Assembly: GCF_013166605.1 (NCBI RefSeq) | Contig: NZ_JABKKF010000006.1 | Coordinates: 62,001-126,000, forward strand | Length of the DNA: 64,000 bases | Direction of reading: 5' to 3' | Source of the DNA: Xylanibacter muris | Lineage (GTDB): Bacteria; Bacteroidota; Bacteroidia; Bacteroidales; Bacteroidaceae | Made by a program: the position numbers and the translations under genes | Notes under the pieces: generated by a model | Database searches by the model: none | What the model was told of the DNA's origin: nothing | Seen by the model: only the letters and a program-made list of their open reading frames with translations | Shown here: positions 7,852 to 16,750 of the stretch, piece after piece | Numbering within the stretch: position 1 is the stretch's first letter | How the letters are laid out: every line of letters starts with the position of its first letter

Positions 7852-9417
7852 ATGAGCAAGCAATTAGAAAAAATCAAGCAACTGATAGAAAATCGTGAAA
7901 AAGCACGTATCGGTGGTGGTGAAAAAGCAATTATAAAACAGCATGAACGTGGCAAGTACACTGCACGTGAGCGTATAGACATGCTTCTCGACGAAGGAAG
8001 CTTCGAAGAGTATGACATGTTCAAGCTGCACAGGTGTACAAACTTCGGCATGGATAAGAAGCAGTATCTTGGCGATGGCGTTGTCACTGGCTCTGGAACG
8101 ATTGACGGTCGTCTGGTTTTCATCTTCGCACAGGATTTCACCGTAAACGGAGGCTCCCTTTCTGAAACCATGTCTCAGAAGATATGCAAGATTATGGACA
8201 TGGCCATGAAGATGGGTGCTCCGGTCATCGGCATCAACGACTCCGGTGGCGCACGTATTCAGGAAGGTATATGTGCCTTGGCCGGCTTCGCAGAGATTTT
8301 CGAACGCAACATCCTTGCTTCAGGAGTTATCCCGCAGATCAGCGGTATATTCGGACCATGTGCCGGAGGTTCTGTATACTCACCTGCCCTGACCGACTTC
8401 ACACTGATGATGGAAAACACATCATATATGTTCCTTACTGGTCCTAAAGTTGTAAAAACCGTTACCGGTGAAGATATCGACCAGGAACACCTTGGAGGTG
8501 CAAGTGTGCATGCAACAAAAAGCGGTGTCACACACTTTACCGCATCAACAGAGGAAGAGGCCATGCAGATGATAAAGACCCTGCTTAGCTATATTCCGTC
8601 AAACAATATGGAAACCGCCCCACGCAAAGCATGCAATGACCCCATCGACCGCAAGGAAGATATTCTCAACGAAATAATACCGGAAAATCCGAACGAAGCT
8701 TATAACATGTATAAGGTCATCGGTTCTGTTGTTGACGATGGTGAATTCTTTGAAATACAGCCTAAATTTGCAAAAAACATCATAATAGGCTTCGCACGCT
8801 TCAATGGACAAAGCGTAGGTATCGTTGCCAACCAGCCCTCATGCTACGCTGGTGTTCTTGATGTCAATGCCAGCCGTAAAGGCGCACGCTTCGTTCGCTT
8901 CTGTGATGCGTTTAATATCCCGATAGTTTCGTTTGTAGACGTTCCAGGCTTCCTTCCTGGCACAGGACAGGAATACAATGCAGTCATACTTCATGGAGCC
9001 CAATTGTTATATGCATACGGAGAGGCAACTGTTCCAAAAATTACAATCACGTTGCGTAAGAGTTATGGAGGAAGCCATATAGTAATGGGTTGCAAACAGC
9101 TGCGTTCCGACCTTAACTACGCATGGCCTTCAGCGGAAATTGCCGTTATGGGTGCGTCCGGTGCCGTTGCCGTACTTTGCGCAAGAGAGGCAAAGGCAAA
9201 GAAGGAAGCCGGTGAAGATGTAAATGCATTCCTTGCAGAAAAGGAAGAAGAATATACGGAGATGTTCGCCAATCCATATCAGGCAGCAAAATACGGCTAT
9301 ATTGATGATGTGATTGAGCCACGCAACACCCGTTTCCGCATTTGCCGTGGACTTGCACAGCTTGCAACCAAGCGTGAGTCATTACCGGCAAAGAAGCATG
9401 GCAATATTCCTATGTAA
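7852..9417 (+). CDS. mmdA: methylmalonyl-CoA decarboxylase alpha (carboxyltransferase) subunit
   Basis: A 521-residue acyl-CoA carboxyltransferase (crotonase-like double domain). It carries the two oxyanion-hole regions typical of PCC-beta/MmdA: Ser-Gly-Gly-Ala-Arg-Ile-Gln-Glu-Gly in the N-terminal half and Gly-Gly-Ser-His-Ile-Val-Met-Gly in the C-terminal half, plus Gly-Pro-Cys-Ala-Gly-Gly-Ser. It moves the carboxyl group of methylmalonyl-CoA to biotin on the carrier protein encoded two genes on. Sequence alone does not separate MmdA from propionyl-CoA carboxylase beta, but the adjacent epimerase and stand-alone biotin carrier with no biotin carboxylase favour the decarboxylase. The usual membrane beta subunit is not encoded next to it. 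Confidence 0.9.
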   Translation: MSKQLEKIKQLIENREKARIGGGEKAIIKQHERGKYTARERIDMLLDEGSFEEYDMFKLHRCTNFGMDKKQYLGDGVVTGSGTIDGRLVFIFAQDFTVNGGSLSETMSQKICKIMDMAMKMGAPVIGINDSGGARIQEGICALAGFAEIFERNILASGVIPQISGIFGPCAGGSVYSPALTDFTLMMENTSYMFLTGPKVVKTVTGEDIDQEHLGGASVHATKSGVTHFTASTEEEAMQMIKTLLSYIPSNNMETAPRKACNDPIDRKEDILNEIIPENPNEAYNMYKVIGSVVDDGEFFEIQPKFAKNIIIGFARFNGQSVGIVANQPSCYAGVLDVNASRKGARFVRFCDAFNIPIVSFVDVPGFLPGTGQEYNAVILHGAQLLYAYGEATVPKITITLRKSYGGSHIVMGCKQLRSDLNYAWPSAEIAVMGASGAVAVLCAREAKAKKEAGEDVNAFLAEKEEEYTEMFANPYQAAKYGYIDDVIEPRNTRFRICRGLAQLATKRESLPAKKHGNIPM

Positions 9418-9453
9418 GAACAGGAAGGTAAAGCTTACCAAACAGAAACATTT

Positions 9454-9621
9454 ATGAAAACAAACAATGAAGTTTATGCGGCTATCGCATTGGCTCTACA
9501 CGAATTTAAAGGCAATAACGTGCATGATACCATATCCGGCATCATCACAATTGAACCAAAACCCACAGAGTGGAATGGCCGTGCATTGTCAATGACCGGA
9601 TGTCCTGTACAAAAATATTAA
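9454..9621 (+). CDS. small MmdE-like (epsilon) subunit
   Basis: A 55-residue gene between mmdA and the biotin carrier, 36 bp after mmdA and 5 bp before the next start. It contains Ala-Leu-Ala-Leu-His-Glu-Phe and Ser-Gly-Ile-Ile-Thr-Ile-Glu then Pro-Thr-Glu-Trp. This resembles the C-terminal region of decarboxylase delta subunits. The Veillonella enzyme is known to have a separate epsilon subunit of the same size that repeats the delta C terminus. By position and pattern this is probably such a subunit, helping to hold alpha and the carrier together. The assignment is from recalled family features, without an alignment. Confidence 0.6.
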   Translation: MKTNNEVYAAIALALHEFKGNNVHDTISGIITIEPKPTEWNGRALSMTGCPVQKY

Positions 9622-9626
9622 AAGCA

Positions 9627-10055
9627 ATGAAAGAATACAAGTATACTATAAACGGTAATAAATATGAGGTGACCATTGGTGAGATTATCGAGAATATCGC
9701 CACAATTACCGTTAATGGCGAAGACTACAAGGTTGAGATGGAACCTGAAATGAAACCTGAAAAACCCAAGGTAGTCGTACGTCCGCAGGTTGCAGCTCCG
9801 GCAGATACTTCATCCGATAATGACACCACATCTACAAATATAAACAATGCCGTGAAAGCTCCGCTTCCAGGTGTTATAGTAGAGGTAAAGGTTGCCGTCG
9901 GAGATGAAGTAAAAGCAGGCGACACGGTAGTTATTCTTGAAGCTATGAAAATGGCTAATAACCTTGACGCGGAAAAAGGAGGAAAAGTGACAAAAATATG
10001 TGTCACTCCCGGCCAAAGCGTAATGGAGGGCGATCCTCTTGTAGTTATAGAATAA
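9627..10055 (+). CDS. mmdC: biotin carrier protein of methylmalonyl-CoA decarboxylase (gamma-type)
   Basis: A 142-residue protein from the ATG at 9627, 5 bp after the preceding stop. It has an N-terminal beta-rich segment, a Pro/Ala/Thr-rich flexible linker (about 45-72) and a C-terminal biotinyl domain with the Glu-Ala-Met-Lys-Met biotinylation motif, whose Lys is the attachment point. It shuttles the carboxyl group between the MmdA carboxyltransferase and a membrane decarboxylase. It is the last gene of the unit; two hairpins follow before the convergent panD. Confidence 0.92.
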   Translation: MKEYKYTINGNKYEVTIGEIIENIATITVNGEDYKVEMEPEMKPEKPKVVVRPQVAAPADTSSDNDTTSTNINNAVKAPLPGVIVEVKVAVGDEVKAGDTVVILEAMKMANNLDAEKGGKVTKICVTPGQSVMEGDPLVVIE

Positions 10056-10117
10056 GAAAACATAGGAATCTGCAAAAGATATGCAGTATCTGAAAGCATT
10101 TTCCAAGAATAACCAAT

Positions 10118-10175
10118 CCCCTTATCAGGAAGATGACTGTATATATCATTTTACATGTCTTTCTATGATAAGGGG
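10118..10175. terminator. hairpin between mmdC and panD (first of two)
   Basis: Inverted repeat CCCCTTATCA (10118-10127) / TGATAAGGGG (10166-10175), 10 bp stem with a 38-nt AT-rich loop, followed by ATTATTATA. It lies between convergent genes. Confidence 0.5.
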
Positions 10176-10195
10176 ATTATTATATACAGACACAC

Positions 10196-10247
10196 AAATA
10201 AAATATGAGGACTGTTTTTCCTGAAAAACAGTCCTCATATTTTATTT
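10196..10247. terminator. strong bidirectional terminator between mmdC and panD
   Basis: A near-perfect ~25-bp stem with a tiny loop: it begins AAATAAAATATGAGGACTG at 10196 and its complement ends at 10247. A-rich and T-rich arms flank the GC core on both sides, so it can stop transcription from either convergent operon. Confidence 0.85.
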
Positions 10248-10279
10248 GTAATACGAATCCTTTCCTAATTCATATATGA

Positions 10280-10621
10280 TTATATTTTATTATTTCTCGG
10301 AAATACCACCTTGGGCCTGAAAGTCTTTGCTTCCTCAAAATCCACCATCGCGTATGCAATTATTATGCAAGTATCACCCACTTGCACTTTTCTTGCCGCT
10401 GCGCCATTAAGACAGACACACCCGGAACCACGCTCACCCTTTATTATATATGTTTCAAATCTCTCTCCATTGTTATTATCCACAACCTGAACCTTCTGTC
10501 CGGCAACCATCTCTGCCGCATCCATCAAATCTTCATCTATTGTGATGCTGCCCATATAATTGAGATTGGCCTCAGTAACGGTGACACAGTGCAACTTTGA
10601 TTTTAATACTTCTATCAGCAT
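10280..10621 (-). CDS. panD: aspartate 1-decarboxylase
   Basis: A 113-residue pyruvoyl enzyme that makes beta-alanine for pantothenate. The self-cleavage site Gly24-Ser25 (Tyr-Met-Gly-Ser-Ile-Thr-Ile-Asp) is present; Ser25 becomes the pyruvoyl group. Length is slightly short but normal for the family. Its start overlaps the panC stop by 7 bp, so the two are translationally coupled and supply beta-alanine directly to the next enzyme. Confidence 0.95.
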   Translation of the reverse strand: MLIEVLKSKLHCVTVTEANLNYMGSITIDEDLMDAAEMVAGQKVQVVDNNNGERFETYIIKGERGSGCVCLNGAAARKVQVGDTCIIIAYAMVDFEEAKTFRPKVVFPRNNKI

Positions 10622-11475
10622 GATGTTGTTATGTATTTTATATGATCGATTAATCTTATCGGTTTTTTACCGCAATATACCGTTATACATCCGACCACAC
10701 AAGATGAATTATCCCACACGTCTACATCCTGCAAAGTGTCTCCGTCGACAATAGAGAAATACTCAACGTCAAGTCCGTCAATGGCATTGATACTGTCAAC
10801 AACAAAGTCGTGCGTCTCTGCTACACTGTGATTCTTAGAATACCCTACGCTGTCTTTCAAGACTTTATATATATTCGGTGCAATGGCACGCTCGTCCTCT
10901 GAAAGCAAAGTATTACGGCTTGACATGGCCAATCCTTTATCATCACGCACAATATCACATTCAACGATTGACACTTTCAGCCCCAAATCTTTCACCATTG
11001 CTTTTATAACGGCTATCTGCTGCCAGTCCTTTTCTCCGAAATACGCTTTATCGGGACATACTATGTAGAACAGGCGGCTGACGACCTGACAGACACCATT
11101 AAAATGACCGGGGCGATGAGCTCCTTCCATCACTGTGGTCACAGGAGGATATTCAAAATGCCTCTCATCCGGTGTCGGATATACTTCATTCACATCCGGT
11201 GCAAACACATAATCAGCCCCACATGACTCCAAAAGCTTACAATCAGCCTCAAGTGTCCTTGGATATGTACTCAAATCTTTTTTATCGTTAAACTGAGTCG
11301 GGTTGACAAATACGGATACAACAGTTATCCCGTTTTCCTTTACACTCCGTCTCACAAGAGAAGCATGCCCCTCATGCAAGGCTCCCATCGTAGGTACAAG
11401 CCCGATTGTAAGGCCTTGCTTACGGCAGGCAAACAATGCGTTTTGCAAATCTACTACCTTATGAAATATTTCCAT
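10615..11475 (-). CDS. panC: pantothenate synthetase (pantoate-beta-alanine ligase)
   Basis: A 286-residue enzyme of the cytidylyltransferase superfamily that joins pantoate and beta-alanine with ATP. It shows [10 protein letters not shown] near residue 28, where His-Glu-Gly-His is the HIGH-type motif, and Leu-Ala-Met-Ser-Ser-Arg-Asn at about 188, the KMSKS-type loop. It is first in a panC-panD operon, with an AT-rich leader of about 180 bp shared with the divergent GT5-like gene. Confidence 0.96.
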   Translation of the reverse strand: MEIFHKVVDLQNALFACRKQGLTIGLVPTMGALHEGHASLVRRSVKENGITVVSVFVNPTQFNDKKDLSTYPRTLEADCKLLESCGADYVFAPDVNEVYPTPDERHFEYPPVTTVMEGAHRPGHFNGVCQVVSRLFYIVCPDKAYFGEKDWQQIAVIKAMVKDLGLKVSIVECDIVRDDKGLAMSSRNTLLSEDERAIAPNIYKVLKDSVGYSKNHSVAETHDFVVDSINAIDGLDVEYFSIVDGDTLQDVDVWDNSSCVVGCITVYCGKKPIRLIDHIKYITTSC

Positions 11476-11629
11476 AAATATTTTTAACGCTTAAACGTTG
11501 TGTTATAAATCGGGTGCAAAATAACAACATTTTTATCAAACAAGGAAAAATTATAGTAAAAATATGCCAAATAAAACACAGAAAAATGAATTATCGGAAC
11601 AAAACCACTTAAATATAAGTTATTTTTCG

Positions 11630-11637
11630 TATCTTTG
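11630..11637 (+). promoter_or_regulatory. -7 box for the GT5-like/DUF4270 operon
   Basis: TATCTTTG matches TAnnTTTG and sits 22 bp upstream of the start at 11660. Confidence 0.6.
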
Positions 11638-11659
11638 CACGTAATATAAACATCTTATC

Positions 11660-12466
11660 ATGACAAAAAAAGTATTATTCATCAACCAAGAAATCACTCC
11701 TTATGTACCGGAAACCGAGCTTTCGATAATGGGTAAGCAACTTCCACAAACAATGCAGGAAAAAGGGTTTGAGATTCGTACGTTTATGCCTAAGTGGGGA
11801 ATCATTAACGAACGCCGGGGACAGCTTCACGAGGTTATACGTCTTTCGGGAATGAATCTTATTATTGATGATACCGACCATCCACTTATCATAAAGGTTG
11901 CTTCAATACAGTCTACACGCATACAGGTTTATTTTATTGATAATGATGACTATTTCACAAAACGCCAGATGGCAAGCGATGAGAATGGAAACGACTATAC
12001 CGACAACGGAGAGCGGGCCATTTTCTTTGCAAGAGGTGTTTTAGAAACCGTTAAAAAGCTACGCTGGGTACCGGATATTATACATTGTCAGGGATGGATG
12101 AGTGCCGTTGTCCCGTTTTATATTAAGACAGCCTATCACGAAGAGCCTTCATTTGCAAACACGAAAGTTGTGACATCGCTCTTTCATAACAGCCTAACAA
12201 ACAATCTTGGCGACAATTTCAAGCAATGTCTTCCATTCAGGGAAGCAACAGCGGAAATGCTTGAAAAATACAACGATGATTTCAAGTATGAGGAACTTGC
12301 CAAGTTAGCGATAGACTATTCCGACGGAATAATAGAGGCAGAGGAAGGAATAAGCAAAGAACTTATAAATTACACGACAGACAACAATAAGCATCTTTTG
12401 TCATATCCGGGAAAAGAGTTCGGAGCCTCTTATGAAGCTTTCTATGACAAAATATGCGGAGAGTAA
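11660..12466 (+). CDS. glycogen/starch synthase-like protein, GT5 N-terminal domain only
   Basis: A 268-residue protein matching only the N-terminal Rossmann half of GT5 glycogen synthases: it opens with Lys-Val-Leu-Phe-Ile-Asn-Gln-Glu-Ile-Thr-Pro-Tyr, and Pro-Asp-Ile-Ile-His-Cys-Gln-Gly-Trp at about 140 is the usual (D/N)xxHxxxW region. The GT5 Lys-x-Gly-Gly-Leu nucleotide-sugar motif near the N terminus is replaced by Glu-Thr-Glu-Leu-Ser, and the C-terminal GT-B half is absent (normal enzymes are about 480 residues). Such short forms recur beside panC in Bacteroidales. It is probably not an active glycogen synthase; a binding or regulatory role is possible. It leads an operon with a DUF4270 lipoprotein 18 bp downstream. 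Confidence 0.75.
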   Translation: MTKKVLFINQEITPYVPETELSIMGKQLPQTMQEKGFEIRTFMPKWGIINERRGQLHEVIRLSGMNLIIDDTDHPLIIKVASIQSTRIQVYFIDNDDYFTKRQMASDENGNDYTDNGERAIFFARGVLETVKKLRWVPDIIHCQGWMSAVVPFYIKTAYHEEPSFANTKVVTSLFHNSLTNNLGDNFKQCLPFREATAEMLEKYNDDFKYEELAKLAIDYSDGIIEAEEGISKELINYTTDNNKHLLSYPGKEFGASYEAFYDKICGE

Positions 12467-12484
12467 AATAGCAATGATATACAA

Positions 12485-13954
12485 ATGAAAAATATATTTT
12501 CAACTGCCGTTATCGCCATTATATCAATGGCGATAATTTCTTGTGATGACAATACTGACAGTTTGGGAAGTTCGCTGACAAATGATGTGGATAATTATAA
12601 CATTTCCGTTGACACATTCAATGTAAACACCCGTTCCATACTTGTCGACTCTGTATTATCAACCAATATATACAGCTATCTTGGCTACATTCAAGACCCG
12701 GAAACAAACACTTATGTACGTTCCAATTATTCAACACAGTTCAACGTACAGCCTTCGTTGTCGGGCCTTGACTTCTTTCCTGAACAGGACAGTATAAGAA
12801 GTTTGGACGAAAACGGACAGGTCATGGCAGACTCCTGTTATCTTTATATGTATATTAATTCATCCATCGGTGACTCGCTGAATCCCATGAAACTTACGGT
12901 ATACGAGATGGGAACACCTGTTGAAGAAGGGAAAACATACTATTCAAACTTCAATCCGGAAGAAAAAGGCTATCTTCGAAACGACAATAATGCAATGAAC
13001 ATTAATAAAATGTTCACACTTTTAGATCTGAACCTGAGCGACAGTTTACGTGCATTGATTAAAAACAAGACCAACATGATGCACATAACAATTCCACTCA
13101 ACCAGCCATATACGGCAAAGGACGGTAGCCAATATAACAACTACGGAACTTATATCTTGCGAGAATATTATAAAAACAAAGAAAACTTCAACAACTCCTA
13201 CAATTTCGCAAAAAACATCTGTCCAGGATTTTATTTTAAAATTACTGACGGTATTGGCTCAATGGCGGAAGTATACCTTACAGAACTGCACCTAAGCTAC
13301 CGCTTTACAAGCGAAGACTCCGTATACAACGGTCTCCAGATTTTTTCCGGTACAGAAGAAGTAATGCAAACCTCTTATATTGAAAACGACAAGGCAAACA
13401 TAAAGAAACTTGTAGACGACAACACATGCACCTATCTTAAAACACCTGCGGGAATATTCACAGAGGTTACGATACCTGTCGAGGAAATTAAGCTTAACCA
13501 CGAAAACGACACCTTGAGCTCGGCTAAAATAACATTTAACTGTCTCAACTCAAAAAGCATGAATAAAGAGGAGCTTAACATACAGAACAATATTGTAATG
13601 ATTCCAAAGGACAGTCTATATTCATTCTTTGAGCAACAGACATTGCCGAACAATACCACATCATACATGGCTACCTACAATGCCACATACAATAATTATA
13701 CATTCAACAACATATCCGCGCTTATTTCAGATATGTATAATAAAAAACAGAAAGGAAACGTTTCCGAAAACTGGAACAAGGTTGTATTAGTACCGGTAGC
13801 ACCGACATACACGAAATCCTCATCGTACGGAAATCAGACATTGACACGTATTTCCAATGAGATGCTGATGAAGAGCACACGTCTTGTAGGAGGGTCAGCA
13901 AACTCCCGCAAACCTGTCACAATAAGTGTCATTTATAACAAATCAAGCAAATAG
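12485..13954 (+). CDS. DUF4270 family lipoprotein
   Basis: A 489-residue protein with a lipoprotein signal peptide ending Ile-Ile-Ser-Cys at residue 20, followed by acidic Asp-Asp-Asn, so it is anchored in a membrane and probably surface exposed. The rest is beta-rich with many Tyr/Asn/Ser and no catalytic motif visible, matching DUF4270 proteins common in Bacteroidetes. Function is unknown. It follows the GT5-like gene by 18 bp and precedes a 42-residue gene by 8 bp, so all three are probably cotranscribed and end at the hairpin at 14116-14163. Confidence 0.8.
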   Translation: MKNIFSTAVIAIISMAIISCDDNTDSLGSSLTNDVDNYNISVDTFNVNTRSILVDSVLSTNIYSYLGYIQDPETNTYVRSNYSTQFNVQPSLSGLDFFPEQDSIRSLDENGQVMADSCYLYMYINSSIGDSLNPMKLTVYEMGTPVEEGKTYYSNFNPEEKGYLRNDNNAMNINKMFTLLDLNLSDSLRALIKNKTNMMHITIPLNQPYTAKDGSQYNNYGTYILREYYKNKENFNNSYNFAKNICPGFYFKITDGIGSMAEVYLTELHLSYRFTSEDSVYNGLQIFSGTEEVMQTSYIENDKANIKKLVDDNTCTYLKTPAGIFTEVTIPVEEIKLNHENDTLSSAKITFNCLNSKSMNKEELNIQNNIVMIPKDSLYSFFEQQTLPNNTTSYMATYNATYNNYTFNNISALISDMYNKKQKGNVSENWNKVVLVPVAPTYTKSSSYGNQTLTRISNEMLMKSTRLVGGSANSRKPVTISVIYNKSSK

Positions 13955-13962
13955 GAACAATA

Positions 13963-14091
13963 ATGGCGGATAATTATCTGGAAAAGCATAGAGAGGAATA
14001 TGAAAAACGGAAAGCCCGGTATCTTCTGCGTAAACGTCATATAAAGCCTTGTCCGATACATTTGCAAAAACCGGAAGACGAAGCCTTATAA
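13963..14091 (+). CDS. 42-residue conserved basic protein
   Basis: A short gene directly after the DUF4270 lipoprotein: 42 residues, strongly charged, with Tyr-Leu-Glu-Lys-His-Arg-Glu-Glu-Tyr-Glu-Lys-Arg-Lys then a second Arg/Lys-rich helix. Small proteins starting Met-Ala-Asp-Asn-Tyr-Leu-Glu-Lys are recalled in Bacteroidales and are often mis-named dehydrogenases after unrelated fusions. It looks like a helical RNA- or protein-binding peptide. The 8-bp spacing and terminator just after it support it as a real gene. Function is unknown. Confidence 0.55.
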   Translation: MADNYLEKHREEYEKRKARYLLRKRHIKPCPIHLQKPEDEAL

Positions 14092-14115
14092 AGGTACGTA
14101 CAATCCTTATTTTAT

Positions 14116-14163
14116 ATATAAGAGTGGCATCATGCTCATTGTGGCAGGATGCCACTCTTATAT
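14116..14163 (+). terminator. terminator of the GT5-like/DUF4270 operon
   Basis: Perfect 16-bp inverted repeat, ATATAAGAGTGGCATC (14116-14131) and its complement (14148-14163), in an AT-rich context. Confidence 0.8.
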
Positions 14164-14249
14164 TCATATACATAAAAAAACAAACGAAAGACATATTCTG
14201 AAAAACATTGCATTAAGACAGTCGTATCTTCAATTTTGCAATCAAACCG

Positions 14250-14280
14250 TTGGTAATAACGATAATATTTAGTATTTTTG
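14250..14280 (+). promoter_or_regulatory. threonine operon promoter
   Basis: A TTGG element at 14250-14253 and a TATTTTTG -7 box at 14273-14280 are separated by 19 bp, the spacing expected for Bacteroidetes -33/-7 promoters. The start of thrA is 35 bp downstream. This is the best two-part promoter seen in the window. Confidence 0.75.
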
Positions 14281-14315
14281 CAGAATTATTGTATTAAAAA
14301 CAAACAAAACAAGCG

Positions 14316-16742
14316 ATGAAAGTATTAAAGTTCGGCGGAACATCCGTAGGTTCCGTAGAAAGCATTCTAAGTCTTAAGCACATTGTCGAAAGATGCGACA
14401 GTAAGGTTGTTGTCGTGGTAAGCGCATTAGGAGGTATCACAGACAAGCTTATTGCAACCTCAAAACTTGCAGTAGACGGAAACGGCACATATATAGAAGA
14501 GATTGAAGCCATAAAGAAAAGGCATCACAACATGGCCGAAGCCGTCATACCGACAGAAAAACGTCCTCAGTTACTCACCGAACTTGACACCATGCTTGAA
14601 GAACTGCGCTCTATATATTATGGTGTATTCCTTATACGCGACTTGAGCCCTAAGACATTAGCGGCAATTGTGAGCTACGGTGAAAGACTCAGTTCAAGAA
14701 TCGTGGCAGCCCTCATTGACAATACAAGACTTTATGACTCACGTGAATTCATAAAAACGCGACATAAGCACGGCAAACACATCCTTGACAGCGAGCTTAC
14801 CGCAAAGCTTGTGAAAGACACTTTCTCAAAGATGCCCCAAATCGCGCTTGTACCAGGATTTATAAGCAGCGACAAGCATTCCGGAGAGACAACGAATCTC
14901 GGACGCGGAGGAAGCGACTATACAGCCGCCATCATAGCCGCGGCACTTGATGCTGAAGCGTTAGAGATATGGACAGATGTGAACGGCTTCATGACTGCAG
15001 ACCCGAGAGTTATCCCTGCGGCTTATACTATCAACGAGCTCAGCTATGTAGAAGCAATGGAACTCTGCAACTTCGGTGCAAAGGTCATATATCCGCCGAC
15101 AATATATCCGGTATGCATAAAGAACATACCCATAAGGGTCAAGAACACTTTCAATCCTGACAATCCCGGAACCGTAATAAAGAACAAGATAGATAACGAC
15201 CGCAAACCGATAAAGGGAATATCCAGCATCGGAGGCACGACACTTATCACCGTCACCGGACTTTCCATGGTTGGAGTAATCGGTGTCAACCGCAGAATAT
15301 TCACAGCCCTTGCCGACAACGGCATCTCCGTATTCATGGTATCACAGGCATCATCGGAAAACTCCACATCAATCGGAGTTAGAGACGAAGACGCCTCAGA
15401 AGCCGTCAATGTCCTTAATGCCGAGTTTGCAAAAGAGATAGAGACTGGTGCGATGTTCCCGATGCACGCAGAAAGCGGACTGGCAACAATAGCCATCGTC
15501 GGCGAGAACATGAAACACACTCCCGGCATCGCAGGAAAACTGTTTGGAACGCTCGGCCGCAGCGGCATAAGCGTCATTGCATGTGCACAGGGCGCATCGG
15601 AAACGAACATCTCTTTCGTAATAGGCTCACAATATCTTAGAAAATCACTCAACGTACTCCACGATTCCTTCTTCCTAAGCGAATACAAAGTACTGAATCT
15701 CTTCATCTGCGGTGTAGGTACGGTGGGCGGAAACCTCATCGAACAAATACGCTCGCAATACGATGAACTGATGAAAAAACGCAGGCTGAAGCTCAATGTA
15801 GTAGGAATAGCCTCAAGCCATAAGGCAATATTCTCACGCGAAGGCATCAATCTGGCCAATTACCGCGAGGAACTCGAAAAATCATCTCCCGGTGACACAA
15901 ACAGGCTCAGGAACGAGATTATAGGCATGAACATCTTCAACAGTGTGTTCGTCGATTGCACGGCAAGCAGCGAAGTGGCGGCGCTGTATCAGGATTTCCT
16001 CGACCACAACATCAGCGTTGTGGCGGCAAACAAAGTGGCGGCATCCGGTGATTACGACAGCTATGCAAGACTGAAGGAAACGTCACTCAGACGCGGTGTG
16101 AAATTCCTATTCGAAACAAACGTCGGGGCCGGTCTGCCGATAATAGGCACCATCAACGACCTCCGCAACTCGGGAGACAAGATTCTGAAGATTGAGGCTG
16201 TGCTGAGCGGAACCCTCAACTTCATTTTCAACGAGATATCAGCCAGTGTACCGTTCTCGGAGACCGTAAGACGCGCAAAGGAACTCGGCTACAGCGAGCC
16301 CGACCCCCGAATAGACCTAAGCGGAAAGGACGTCGTACGCAAACTCGTCATCCTCACACGCGAGGCAGGATATAAAACCGGACAGGAAGACGTCATGAAA
16401 AATCTCTTTGTGCCTGATGAATTCTTTAAGGGAACCATAGATGAATTCTGGAAGAGACTTCCTGAACTTGACAAAGATTTTGAAAAGAAACGCGCGGTGC
16501 TTGAAAAAGAGAACAAACGGTGGAGGTTCGTGGCGGAAATGGAACATGGGGCGACACGTGTCAGCCTGAAAGAAGTTGACCGAAGCCATCCCTTCTACGG
16601 ACTTGAAGGCTCAAACAACATAGTACTGCTGACCACGGAACGCTACCGTGAATACCCCATGCTCATACAGGGCTATGGTGCCGGAGCAGGAGTGACGGCG
16701 GCAGGAGTATTCGCAAACATCATGTCAATAGCCAACATTTAA
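14316..16742 (+). CDS. thrA: bifunctional aspartate kinase / homoserine dehydrogenase
   Basis: An 808-residue fusion. The N-terminal kinase (about 1-290) opens with Lys-Phe-Gly-Gly-Thr-Ser-Val-Gly and carries Gly-Arg-Gly-Gly-Ser-Asp-Tyr-Thr-Ala. A central pair of ACT regulatory domains (about 310-460) contains Gly-Val-Asn-Arg-Arg-Ile-Phe and Ile-Ala-Gly-Lys-Leu-Phe. The C-terminal homoserine dehydrogenase (about 465-808) has the NAD(P) loop Gly-Val-Gly-Thr-Val-Gly-Gly-Asn and the catalytic Lys region Leu-Ser-Gly-Thr-Leu-Asn. It performs the first and third steps from aspartate to threonine and is probably feedback-inhibited by threonine through the ACT domains. First gene of thrA/kinase/thrC. 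Confidence 0.96.
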   Translation: MKVLKFGGTSVGSVESILSLKHIVERCDSKVVVVVSALGGITDKLIATSKLAVDGNGTYIEEIEAIKKRHHNMAEAVIPTEKRPQLLTELDTMLEELRSIYYGVFLIRDLSPKTLAAIVSYGERLSSRIVAALIDNTRLYDSREFIKTRHKHGKHILDSELTAKLVKDTFSKMPQIALVPGFISSDKHSGETTNLGRGGSDYTAAIIAAALDAEALEIWTDVNGFMTADPRVIPAAYTINELSYVEAMELCNFGAKVIYPPTIYPVCIKNIPIRVKNTFNPDNPGTVIKNKIDNDRKPIKGISSIGGTTLITVTGLSMVGVIGVNRRIFTALADNGISVFMVSQASSENSTSIGVRDEDASEAVNVLNAEFAKEIETGAMFPMHAESGLATIAIVGENMKHTPGIAGKLFGTLGRSGISVIACAQGASETNISFVIGSQYLRKSLNVLHDSFFLSEYKVLNLFICGVGTVGGNLIEQIRSQYDELMKKRRLKLNVVGIASSHKAIFSREGINLANYREELEKSSPGDTNRLRNEIIGMNIFNSVFVDCTASSEVAALYQDFLDHNISVVAANKVAASGDYDSYARLKETSLRRGVKFLFETNVGAGLPIIGTINDLRNSGDKILKIEAVLSGTLNFIFNEISASVPFSETVRRAKELGYSEPDPRIDLSGKDVVRKLVILTREAGYKTGQEDVMKNLFVPDEFFKGTIDEFWKRLPELDKDFEKKRAVLEKENKRWRFVAEMEHGATRVSLKEVDRSHPFYGLEGSNNIVLLTTERYREYPMLIQGYGAGAGVTAAGVFANIMSIANI

Positions 16743-16750
16743 GAACGCAC

